From SVTX01 sp964526505 (lineage in GTDB: Bacteria; Bacillota; Clostridia; Oscillospirales; CAG-272), in NCBI GenBank assembly GCA_964526505.1, contig CAZGJC010000017.1, forward strand, positions 1-34,206: 34,206 nucleotides of DNA, written 5' to 3'. This document shows, one piece after another, positions 1 to 6,078 of the stretch (position 1 is its first letter; the number at the start of each line of letters is the position of its first letter). The translations under genes were made by a program, and so were the position numbers. Below the pieces are notes generated by a model. That model was not told where the DNA came from, ran no database searches, and worked only from the letters and a program-made list of their open reading frames with translations.

Positions 1-160
1 TCATTTTCGACCTTTATTCCTACACTAAATCCGTCCTATCCATCAATCCAAACACAGGGATAGATCTTTTCTGCCCCGACCATCAAGATTGATAGATTGA
101 TATTTAATTCTATTGGTATTTCTTTCTTTGATAATTACTTTATTAGTATTTATTTGTGTG

Positions 161-235
161 GGATTTTCCTTGTGTGGGTTTTCCATATATGGATTTTCCC
201 TATGTGGCATTTCCTGCTATGGTTTTTGCGGTTTT
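161..235 (+). repeat. Degenerate 15-bp tandem repeat, five units
   Basis: Five imperfect 15-bp units run in tandem, each with a core like GGATTTTCC followed by six variable bases. Read on the plus strand they encode repeats of the type Gly-Phe-Ser-Leu-Cys after a hydrophobic stretch (roughly positions 113-160). That reading frame has only a TTG start and no ribosome binding site, and further on it crosses the terminator and antisense of the acetyltransferase. I therefore call it a repeat and not a gene. Confidence 0.55.
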
Positions 236-240
236 GGTGG

Positions 241-312
241 CAAGGGGTCTAACAAAATGGAAGCCCCCTTGAACAAGGCGTTAGCAATATTCCCCTCATT
301 TCAAGTGAGGGG
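241..312. repeat. Two adjacent hairpin-forming inverted repeats
   Basis: CAAGGGG (241-247) is complementary to CCCCTTG (265-271), and CCCCTCA (292-298) to TGAGGGG (306-312). They lie just beyond the acetyltransferase terminator. Neither has a long T tract, so they are not obvious terminators. They may belong to a dispersed intergenic repeat, which cannot be tested from this window. Confidence 0.4.
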
Positions 313-316
313 TTAT

Positions 317-366
317 AAAAAAACCACATTCCCGTTCGCTGGATCGCCCAGCCGTAGGAATGTGGT
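317..366 (-). terminator. Intrinsic terminator after the GNAT gene
   Basis: A perfect 10-bp stem is formed by 357-366 and 323-332 (ACCACATTCC in transcription sense). On the minus strand it is followed by seven T residues (317-323 region). The 24-nt apical part contains a further small stem (CTGG/CCAG). It lies about 60 nt beyond the acetyltransferase stop codon. Confidence 0.85.
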
Positions 367-426
367 CTATGTGATTTCTGATTGTCATAGCACCGCTTGT
401 CTTTCGTCATGCTTTATGCAAGGTTG

Positions 427-969
427 TCATTTCATTACTTTTATAAAGCGAAACATTTCTGTTGGGCTTGCCACGTCACAATCTTCCGTCGGCATCATGG
501 GGTCGGGATTAAAATCACAAAAAAATTCCACAATTTGAAATCCGCACTTGTTCACGTAAAAATGAATATTCCGTTTTTCAAAATACGGCGTGCAAGTCTC
601 CCATTGCTTGGTTTCGGGATACTTTGCTTCAATTGCTTGCCATGTGGCATAGCCTATTCCTTTGCTGTGACTTTCGGGCGTTGTAAACAGCAAATCAAGA
701 TGATTATGTTGCGTTTTCTCGTCTATTCCCACAACAACACCGCCAACCTTAATTCCGTCCGCCATAATTAAAAACGCTTTGTTATTTTCTGCGTCTAATG
801 ATTCTTCAATTGTTTTGCGAGAAACAATCTCTCCGTCTTTATCCACGTGATTATCACGCTCACCAAACTCCGATAACGCTCCGTATTTAAACGACCTTTG
901 ATTTTCCAAAATAAAATATTCTCTGTCTTTTTCCGTCAACGGAACAAGTACAACGTTCGGTTTTCTCAT
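427..969 (-). CDS. GNAT-family N-acetyltransferase
   Basis: This 180-aa protein probably transfers an acetyl group from acetyl-CoA to an amine; the substrate is unknown. The family signature is the acetyl-CoA-binding motif A region LLFTTPESHSKGIGYA near residues 95-110, followed by a C-terminal part with the YVNKCGF pattern typical of GNAT beta-6/7. I chose the ATG at 969 because GGAGT lies 6 nt upstream (976-980). An upstream in-frame Met at 1008 would lie inside the terminator hairpin of the leader. The gene stands alone between its own promoter/leader and its own terminator. Its regulation is probably at transcription elongation through the structured leader. Resistance, metabolite or protein acetylation roles are all possible. 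Confidence 0.85.
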   Translation of the reverse strand: MRKPNVVLVPLTEKDREYFILENQRSFKYGALSEFGERDNHVDKDGEIVSRKTIEESLDAENNKAFLIMADGIKVGGVVVGIDEKTQHNHLDLLFTTPESHSKGIGYATWQAIEAKYPETKQWETCTPYFEKRNIHFYVNKCGFQIVEFFCDFNPDPMMPTEDCDVASPTEMFRFIKVMK

Positions 970-985
970 AATAATACTCCTTTTT

Positions 986-1024
986 AAAAAAATAGCTCGG
1001 CTACGCATTACGCATAACCGAGCT
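986..1024 (-). terminator. Intrinsic terminator in the GNAT leader (attenuator)
   Basis: On the minus strand AGCTCGG (1024-1018) pairs with CCGAGCT (1000-994) and the stem continues inward as GTTATGCG against CGCATTACGC-type bases with a TAAT loop. Seven T residues follow (986-992 region). The T tract ends only five bases before the GGAGT ribosome binding site of the acetyltransferase, so an RNA polymerase stopping here would never reach the gene. That is the layout of a transcription attenuator. Confidence 0.85.
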
Positions 1025-1029
1025 CACTC

Positions 1030-1112
1030 GACATCTTTTCCGACAGGCGGCCTGCAAGCAAACGCTTACGATCCCCCTACGCTACGGCGTACTGTCCTCC
1101 GATGATATCTAT
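1030..1112 (-). ncRNA. Structured 5' leader RNA, candidate riboswitch, class not recognised
   Basis: In the minus-strand transcript GAUAUC (1109-1104) pairs with GAUGUC (1035-1030) as an outer stem. Inside an internal loop, GACAG (1096-1092) pairs with CUGUC (1046-1042). That helix encloses a three-way junction with two hairpins: UACGC/GCGUA with a CGUA loop (1091-1078), and GUAAGC/GCUUGC with a GUUU loop (1069-1054). The junction strands are GGGGGAUC (1077-1070) and AGGCCGC (1053-1047). The fold starts within a few bases of the predicted transcription start and is followed by a terminator and a single acetyltransferase gene. It did not match any riboswitch consensus I know (purine, TPP, FMN, SAM, THF, ZTP, guanidine, c-di-GMP, preQ1 and others considered). 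Confidence 0.6.
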
Positions 1113-1118
1113 TTTTAT

Positions 1119-1147
1119 ATTGTACCATGTTTGTTGCAAATAATCAA
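1119..1147 (-). promoter_or_regulatory. Sigma-A promoter of the GNAT transcript
   Basis: The -35 element TTGATT (1147-1142) and -10 element TACAAT (1124-1119) are separated by exactly 17 bp on the minus strand. The predicted start is near 1112, just before the outer stem of the leader fold. Confidence 0.8.
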
Positions 1148-1229
1148 GCATTTGTCATTCGATTTTCCTAAGACAAAACACAAATAAACATATTTATGAC
1201 TTTTGCAAACCAATCAGAACTGTATTAAC

Positions 1230-1547
1230 TTATAAACAAACTATAAATAACCAAGAAAGAAGTGCTGTAATTATGGAATTTACGTTTATCGTAGGAATGG
1301 ATATAACAACCGATACAACCGCCAAAATAAATATAATAATTCCAAAAATGCGGCACTTTATCTTTTTGAGTCCGAATAAACCGAATACTCCCGCCAAAAG
1401 CATAATAATGCCCACAAGTGCGGTAATAATTGCAGTAACGTCCAACTCAACTACGGCACGTATAGCCTCAATCGGCGAATAAATTCCCCAAATAATATAA
1501 ACTATACTGATAATAACTCTCAAAACAGTCTTAGTTGCCTTTTTCAT
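1230..1547 (-). CDS. Small multi-pass membrane protein, function unknown
   Basis: A 105-aa protein I do not recognise. It is almost wholly hydrophobic, with about four predicted membrane segments (approx. residues 7-28, 36-57, 63-85 and 88-105), a Lys-rich N-terminus, and a basic KKIK loop near residue 60. It resembles the small DUF308-like membrane proteins in general character only. The start is supported by AGGAGAAGG just upstream of the ATG. It lies 11 nt behind the preceding gene (1559-2338) and is probably co-transcribed with it and with the rsfS cluster. No clear terminator follows; the next signal is the promoter of the acetyltransferase. Confidence 0.65.
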   Translation of the reverse strand: MKKATKTVLRVIISIVYIIWGIYSPIEAIRAVVELDVTAIITALVGIIMLLAGVFGLFGLKKIKCRIFGIIIFILAVVSVVISIPTINVNSIITALLSWLFIVCL

Positions 1548-1558
1548 ATCCTTCTCCT

Positions 1559-2338
1559 TTAAAACGGCATATCGTATGCATTGCCGTAACTTATGTAGTA
1601 CCCGATAGCCACTTCGCCTCTGCTGTCAAGTATGTAAGTGTCGTGATGCTCATCGGAAGAAACGTAAATGCTCACGTCATCGCCCTTTATGATAAAATCC
1701 CCGTTCGCTTTCTCACCGGCTATGTAGTATATCTCATCAAAAACGTCTTTAAGTAAATTGTCCAATGTTATTTCCCCGAGACTCTGTGAATATCTTTCAA
1801 AGAAATCGTCACCCGTGTGATATTCTTTCGTCTGATAATCAATTATCGTACCGGCACCGTCAATAACAGTTCTGTAATATACGCCGTCAAGACCCGTTCC
1901 CATATCGTTGCCGTTGAAAATGTATTCGTAAATACCCTTTCCCGTGCTTGACTCGGTCCAATAATTGAGTTCAAAAATATCGTCACTTCCGTAAATATGC
2001 TTTACGACCCTGTACGACCCTTCCGCTTCATCACGGTTTTTTATCTCTTTTATGGCACTTTCAAAATCACAATTTAAAATCTCATCTTTTTCAATTGTAT
2101 ATTTCGATTGTGAAAACACGTCATCGCCATCGTCAAGTTTGACTTCACTCCATATAGATGGACTGTTATTTATCACTTTTTTGTTATCGCTTTCGGATTT
2201 TTTGTGTAAGATTACGCCAACAGCGACCGCCACGGCGATAACCGCCAAAACAATACACGCCACACAAGCGATTTTTATCCTCTTCTTTTTCCTCTTTAAA
2301 GCCTTTTTTTCGAGTTTTTTTCTCTTTTCCTCAGTCAT
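1559..2338 (-). CDS. Membrane-anchored extracytoplasmic protein, function unknown
   Basis: A 259-aa protein of no recognised family. Residues 1-22 are very basic (MTEEKRKKLEKKALKRKKKR), residues 23-45 form one hydrophobic segment, and the remainder is acidic and hydrophilic, so it is probably a type II membrane protein with an external domain of about 210 residues. The absence of a lipobox Cys argues against a lipoprotein. The start has AGGTGAGGAATC immediately upstream of the ATG. It begins 24 nt after the rsfS stop and is followed after 11 nt by the small membrane protein, so these two genes look like a lineage-specific tail on the housekeeping operon. Confidence 0.65.
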   Translation of the reverse strand: MTEEKRKKLEKKALKRKKKRIKIACVACIVLAVIAVAVAVGVILHKKSESDNKKVINNSPSIWSEVKLDDGDDVFSQSKYTIEKDEILNCDFESAIKEIKNRDEAEGSYRVVKHIYGSDDIFELNYWTESSTGKGIYEYIFNGNDMGTGLDGVYYRTVIDGAGTIIDYQTKEYHTGDDFFERYSQSLGEITLDNLLKDVFDEIYYIAGEKANGDFIIKGDDVSIYVSSDEHHDTYILDSRGEVAIGYYISYGNAYDMPF

Positions 2339-2362
2339 GATTCCTCACCTTGCAAAATTTAA

Positions 2363-2731
2363 TCACTGAATGTCCGAGTATAATTTGTCAAGTTTGTAAA
2401 ACTCTCTTGCCTCTCTGTCAAATATGTGAACTATAACCGACGAATAATCGAGAGCTCTCCAACTTGCACTTTCTCTTCCCTCAACGTGAGTTGCGTCAAG
2501 ACCGGCAAGACCCATCTTGTATTCGACTTCATCGGCAAGCGAGCGTACCTGCGTGCTTGAATTACCAGTTGCGAGTACAAAATAGTCCGCTATTACCGTC
2601 TTGTCCGCAACGTGTACGATTTTGATGTCTTTCGCCTTTTTGTTGTCGAGTATTTCGTAAATAGCCTGTGCGATTTCGCTCGGCTCCGCTCCTTCAAGAG
2701 ACTTTATTTCCATATTTGTGTTTTCATTCAT
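2363..2731 (-). CDS. rsfS: Ribosomal silencing factor RsfS
   Basis: A 122-aa protein of the RsfS/Iojap family, which binds ribosomal protein L14 on the free 50S subunit and blocks joining with 30S when nutrients are limiting. Family features are visible: the KKAKDIKIVHV strand near residue 31, ADYFVLATGNS near 48-58, the RSLADEVE helix, and the C-terminal DYSSVIVHIFDREAREFYKLDKL. Length is normal. AGGACAGG lies upstream of the chosen ATG. The order nadD-yqeK-rsfS is highly conserved in Firmicutes and supports the assignment. Confidence 0.95.
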   Translation of the reverse strand: MNENTNMEIKSLEGAEPSEIAQAIYEILDNKKAKDIKIVHVADKTVIADYFVLATGNSSTQVRSLADEVEYKMGLAGLDATHVEGRESASWRALDYSSVIVHIFDREAREFYKLDKLYSDIQ

Positions 2732-2747
2732 ATCAATTACCTGTCCT

Positions 2748-3383
2748 TTATTTTAAATTCAGAAGTAGACTGTTTCTTGCGGATATGCTGTCGCAACTTA
2801 TTATCTTCTTGCTCTCTATAAGAGAATATATAGACGTGCTGATCGCTTCAAGTACAACACAGTCAAGATGATGATTCCTTTCTTCTTGACTCATATTTTC
2901 AACGTCCGCATCCCAAAACATATTTCTCAGTCTTACGCAATCGTCGTGTGTGCGGGTTTCGTCAATGTAGTCCGCAAGATATATGATTTTCTCGCAAACG
3001 GTCATATATGCACATCCCGTCGTGTGAAAACGAACCGCATTTATAATTTCAATATCCGAAAATTCGGGGTGCTTTTCGGGGATAAGAACCGCCGCCGTTT
3101 TTGCGTGAAGCGTTTTCGGAGCACATATCTCTTCGGGAAGCAGATTTTCACCATGCTCTTTGCAGATCGATAACTGCTCTTCTTCGGATAACTCTTTTGT
3201 CATGTCGTGAAGAAGTGCCGCCGCTCTTATCTTGTTTTTCTTCTCGGGACAGTATAAATCCGCAAGTCTTGCCGCCATCTGTTCCACGGCAAGAGTGTGC
3301 TTGTACCGCCTCTCCGACATAACCGCCGACATTTTAAGCCTCAAAACCTCAATTTCCGATTCTGCGATTTCTCTGTAAATCAT
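2748..3383 (-). CDS. yqeK: HD-domain hydrolase YqeK (probable Ap4A hydrolase)
   Basis: A 211-aa HD-superfamily phosphohydrolase. YqeK proteins hydrolyse diadenosine tetraphosphate symmetrically to ADP. Metal-binding residues expected for the fold are present: His29 in YKHTLAVEQ, His59-Asp60 in AALLHDMTKE, His93, His120 in AVRFHTTG, and Asp141 in LADYIDETR. Its ATG overlaps the nadD stop codon (ATGA, 3380-3383), indicating translational coupling. It is followed by rsfS with a 16-nt gap. Function is transferred from characterised family members. Confidence 0.92.
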   Translation of the reverse strand: MIYREIAESEIEVLRLKMSAVMSERRYKHTLAVEQMAARLADLYCPEKKNKIRAAALLHDMTKELSEEEQLSICKEHGENLLPEEICAPKTLHAKTAAVLIPEKHPEFSDIEIINAVRFHTTGCAYMTVCEKIIYLADYIDETRTHDDCVRLRNMFWDADVENMSQEERNHHLDCVVLEAISTSIYSLIESKKIISCDSISARNSLLLNLK

Positions 3384-3985
3384 TCTGAATATAACCCCCT
3401 GCTCTTGATATATTCGTAAACCTTGTACGGCATAAGACCGTCCACAGGTAAACCGTTCCTGATTTTATCTCTTATCTCGCTTGACGATATCTCTATCGGA
3501 TCGCAAACAAGTTTAACCACGTTTTTTCCGTATTTTTTCTTGTACTCTGCAAGTTTTGAGATTATCTCCCCGTCACGTGACGGGTCCTTGTCACGCCTGA
3601 TGTATACAGGATAACAAAGCCTGAAAATCTCGTCCGGGTCTTTCCACGTGTCAAGCGTGAGCATCATATCCGTACCGCAAAGGAGAAATAATCTGTCTTC
3701 GGGATTTGTGGAAAACACACGTAACGTGTCTACCGTGTAACTTTTCCCCTTGCGTAACATCTCAATATCACTTACAATTACTCCGTCCATTCCGCCGAAT
3801 GCCAACTGACACATTTTAAGCCTGTCGGAATCGGTTGCCCCACCGCATAACTCCTTGTGAGGCGGAATGCCGGCAGGTATTATAAATAATATGTCCAGCC
3901 ACATCTGCTCCATAAACGCCCGTGCGGCATTGACGTGACCGTTGTGAACGGGTGAAAATGACCCTCCGTAAATTCCGATTCTCAT
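3380..3985 (-). CDS. nadD: Nicotinate-nucleotide adenylyltransferase NadD
   Basis: A 201-aa enzyme that joins nicotinate mononucleotide and ATP to give deamido-NAD in NAD biosynthesis. The nucleotidyltransferase signature is GGSFSPVHNGH at residues 7-17, with His14 and His17 as the HxGH motif; the common Asp in GGxFDP is Ser11 here. The second ATP-binding motif is EISSSEIRDKI near residue 167, matching ISSTxIR. Length is normal. It starts 1 nt after the yhbY stop and overlaps yqeK by 4 nt, as in the conserved yhbY-nadD-yqeK-rsfS block. Confidence 0.95.
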   Translation of the reverse strand: MRIGIYGGSFSPVHNGHVNAARAFMEQMWLDILFIIPAGIPPHKELCGGATDSDRLKMCQLAFGGMDGVIVSDIEMLRKGKSYTVDTLRVFSTNPEDRLFLLCGTDMMLTLDTWKDPDEIFRLCYPVYIRRDKDPSRDGEIISKLAEYKKKYGKNVVKLVCDPIEISSSEIRDKIRNGLPVDGLMPYKVYEYIKSRGLYSE

Positions 3986-3986
3986 A

Positions 3987-4283
3987 TTATTTTCTCGGTA
4001 ATATTATGGTCTTGTTGTTCTCGGATTCCCTGTAAAGAACAACCTTTCTGCCAACTACGAGAACTCCGTCCGCACCCGTGATTTCGCATAACTTGTCGCA
4101 AACTTCCCTTGGTGACTCGCCCGCCGTTTCAAGTACGGTTATTTTTATAAGTTCTCTTGCTTCAAGTGCGTCGGATACCGTCTTTATAAGATTTTCGGTA
4201 ATTCCGCCCTTTCCGACTTGAATAATTGCATTCTCATTAGCCGCAAGACCTTTGAGATACGCTCTCTGCTTTGATGTTATCAT
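3987..4283 (-). CDS. yhbY: RNA-binding protein YhbY (CRM domain)
   Basis: A 98-aa single CRS1-YhbY (CRM) domain protein associated with pre-50S ribosomal particles. The N-terminal MITSKQRAYLKGLA, the loop VGKGGITENLI (residues 23-33, matching GxxG of the RNA-binding loop), and GADGVLVVGRKVVLYR near the C-terminus are diagnostic. The ATG overlaps the rdgB stop (ATGA, 4280-4283). Together with rsfS it points to ribosome assembly as a theme in this operon. Confidence 0.93.
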   Translation of the reverse strand: MITSKQRAYLKGLAANENAIIQVGKGGITENLIKTVSDALEARELIKITVLETAGESPREVCDKLCEITGADGVLVVGRKVVLYRESENNKTIILPRK

Positions 4284-4894
4284 ATGTTTTTCTCCTGATT
4301 TATTTCTTTGAGTCTTTTTGCAAGTTGTTCGATTGCACGCCCTCTGTGACTCACGGCGTTTTTGCTCTCTTGCGGAATTTCCGCCAGGGTCTTTCCAAAT
4401 GGCGGATAGTAGAATATCGGGTCGTATCCGAACCCAAACTCACCTCTGCCGTCATCGATTATCTCTCCCTCGACTTCTCCTCTTACGATTATCGGGTCTC
4501 TTTCCTCCTCTTTCGGAAAAACACAAGCCAGTGTGCATACAAATCTTGCACTTCTGTCGCTTATGCCTTTGAGATTTTTAAGAAGTAATTCGTTGTTGGC
4601 ACCGTCATTTCCATGTTCTCCGGCGTATCTTGCCGAATATACCCCCGGAGCACCTCCGAGAGCGTCCACCATAAGACCAGAATCGTCGCCGATTCCGATA
4701 TACCCCGACGTCGAAGCAACGCAGGCTTTTATTAACGCATTTTCTTCAAACGTCTCTCCGTCCTCCTCTATTTCTCCGTAGATTCCGACGTCGTCAAGCG
4801 AAAGTATCTCTATATCGCTTATGTGTTTTGAAAGCAAAACTTGGAGTTCTTCTTTCTTTTTCTTGTTTCGTGAAGCAAGTACGATTTTCATCAT
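4280..4894 (-). CDS. rdgB: XTP/dITP pyrophosphatase (RdgB/HAM1 family)
   Basis: A 204-aa nucleotide-pool sanitiser that hydrolyses XTP, ITP and dITP to monophosphates. Family motifs are ASRNKKKKEEL near the start (substrate-binding SxNxxK), TFEENALIKA, DDSGLMVDALGG with the catalytic Asp, and FGFGYDPIFY followed by VSHRGRA near the C-terminus. Its start lies inside the ftsY stop (ATGATGA); the second ATG is an alternative start one codon later. No strong Shine-Dalgarno is visible, so translation probably depends on coupling to ftsY. Confidence 0.94.
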   Translation of the reverse strand: MMKIVLASRNKKKKEELQVLLSKHISDIEILSLDDVGIYGEIEEDGETFEENALIKACVASTSGYIGIGDDSGLMVDALGGAPGVYSARYAGEHGNDGANNELLLKNLKGISDRSARFVCTLACVFPKEEERDPIIVRGEVEGEIIDDGRGEFGFGYDPIFYYPPFGKTLAEIPQESKNAVSHRGRAIEQLAKRLKEINQEKNI

Positions 4895-6078
4895 TCAAAT
4901 AATGCACTGACAAAATCACGAGAGTCAAATTCTCTCATATCGTCAATTTTTTCTCCGACTCCTATAAATTTAACGGGGATACCGAGTTCCCTCTTTATCG
5001 AAATTACAATTCCGCCCTTTGCCGTTCCGTCAAGTTTGTTGAGCGTAATTCCCGTAATGTCAGTAACCTTGGAAAATTCCTTGGCTTGAATTACCGCATT
5101 CTGACCCGTTGTTGCGTCAAGCGTGAGTAAAGTTTCCTTGCAAACCCCGGGAAGTTCCCTGTCTATGACACGGTTTATCTTTCCGAGTTCGTTCATAAGA
5201 TTGGCTTTGTTGTGAAGTCTGCCCGCCGTGTCCACTATAAGCACGTCGGCACCGTTTTTCTTGGCATATCCGATAGCGTCAAAAACAACTGCCGCAGGGT
5301 CGCTTCCCTCGTTTTGGCGGACCATATCAACACCTGCACGGTCACACCAAACTTCAAGTTGTTCGATAGCCGCCGCACGGAACGTGTCAGCCGCCGCAAC
5401 GACAACCTTTTTGCCCATGCGTTTGAGTCGCTTGGATATTTTTCCTATCGACGTGGTTTTGCCGGCACCGTTTACACCGATTACAAGTATAACCGACGGC
5501 GTCGTGTTAAGTTCAATGGGCGAACTGTCGCCTATCATCTCCTCGATAATCTCACGTATTGAAGTCAAAACCTGCTCTTTTTCTTTAAGCCTGCCGTCTT
5601 TTATTCTGTCACGCAAACAATCGATAATGTATTCCGTTGACTCAACTCCGACGTCAGCCGATATAAGAAGTTCTTCAAGTTCTTCAAGCATATCTTCGTC
5701 AACACGAACAAATGATTTTACAATGTTGTCTATCTGACCGAAAAGTGCGTTTTTCGTTTTTGAAAGACCGCTTTTGAGTTTTTTCCAAAACGATTCCTTC
5801 TCTTCCTTTTCATCCGCTTCATCCTCTTCTTTTCCGACCCGCTCTTCTTCCGATTCGCTCGTCACGTCAACCTCATCGGAGACTTGCTCCGCCCCCTCAC
5901 AGCGTGCAGTCTCCTCGGTGTCGTCCGTGGTAACTGTATCTGTGACGTTCGCTATATCGTCCGTGTCGCCTGCGTCATCGTCACAGACCGCACTGTCCTC
6001 TGTCACTTCTTCGGTTGGTAATTCGATGTTCTTTTCTTCCTTGTCTTTCTTTCCGAAAAGTTTATTCAAAAAGGCCAT
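4891..6078 (-). CDS. ftsY: Signal recognition particle receptor FtsY
   Basis: A 395-aa SRP-receptor GTPase that docks Ffh-bound ribosomes at the membrane. An acidic, low-complexity N-terminal region (about residues 15-95) precedes the four-helix N domain and the GTPase G domain. G1 is GVNGAGKTT (201-209), the DTFRAAA motif follows near 231, G3 is DTAGR (283-287), and TLNKLDG (345-351) is G4. I chose the ATG at 6078 (MAFLNKLFGKK) with AGGAG upstream; an in-frame codon further up lacks a good ribosome binding site. The gene begins inside the last 17 nt of smc, so translation is likely coupled. Confidence 0.95.
   Translation of the reverse strand: MAFLNKLFGKKDKEEKNIELPTEEVTEDSAVCDDDAGDTDDIANVTDTVTTDDTEETARCEGAEQVSDEVDVTSESEEERVGKEEDEADEKEEKESFWKKLKSGLSKTKNALFGQIDNIVKSFVRVDEDMLEELEELLISADVGVESTEYIIDCLRDRIKDGRLKEKEQVLTSIREIIEEMIGDSSPIELNTTPSVILVIGVNGAGKTTSIGKISKRLKRMGKKVVVAAADTFRAAAIEQLEVWCDRAGVDMVRQNEGSDPAAVVFDAIGYAKKNGADVLIVDTAGRLHNKANLMNELGKINRVIDRELPGVCKETLLTLDATTGQNAVIQAKEFSKVTDITGITLNKLDGTAKGGIVISIKRELGIPVKFIGVGEKIDDMREFDSRDFVSALFE

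Larger units (their letters stand above)
1..322. other. Gene-free segment with repeats and hairpins
   Basis: No convincing gene is seen here. Positions 1-63 are open in plus frame 1 and stop at a TAG, so they could be the last 20 codons of a gene entering from the left, but the fragment is too short to identify. The segment also contains a 15-bp tandem repeat (161-235) and two hairpins (241-271 and 292-312), which are listed separately. The minus-strand acetyltransferase terminator begins at its right edge. Confidence 0.5.

Noticed and set aside
113..538. Plus-strand 141-codon frame with hydrophobic N-terminus
   Set aside because: It has only a TTG start and no ribosome binding site, crosses the terminator of the acetyltransferase and runs antisense into that gene. 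Kept only as a repeat observation.
1030..1112. THF, ZTP, purine or c-di-GMP riboswitch in the GNAT leader
   Set aside because: Some short fragments (such as CCGCCUG) recall ZTP RNAs, but the helix order and the junction sequences do not agree with those classes.
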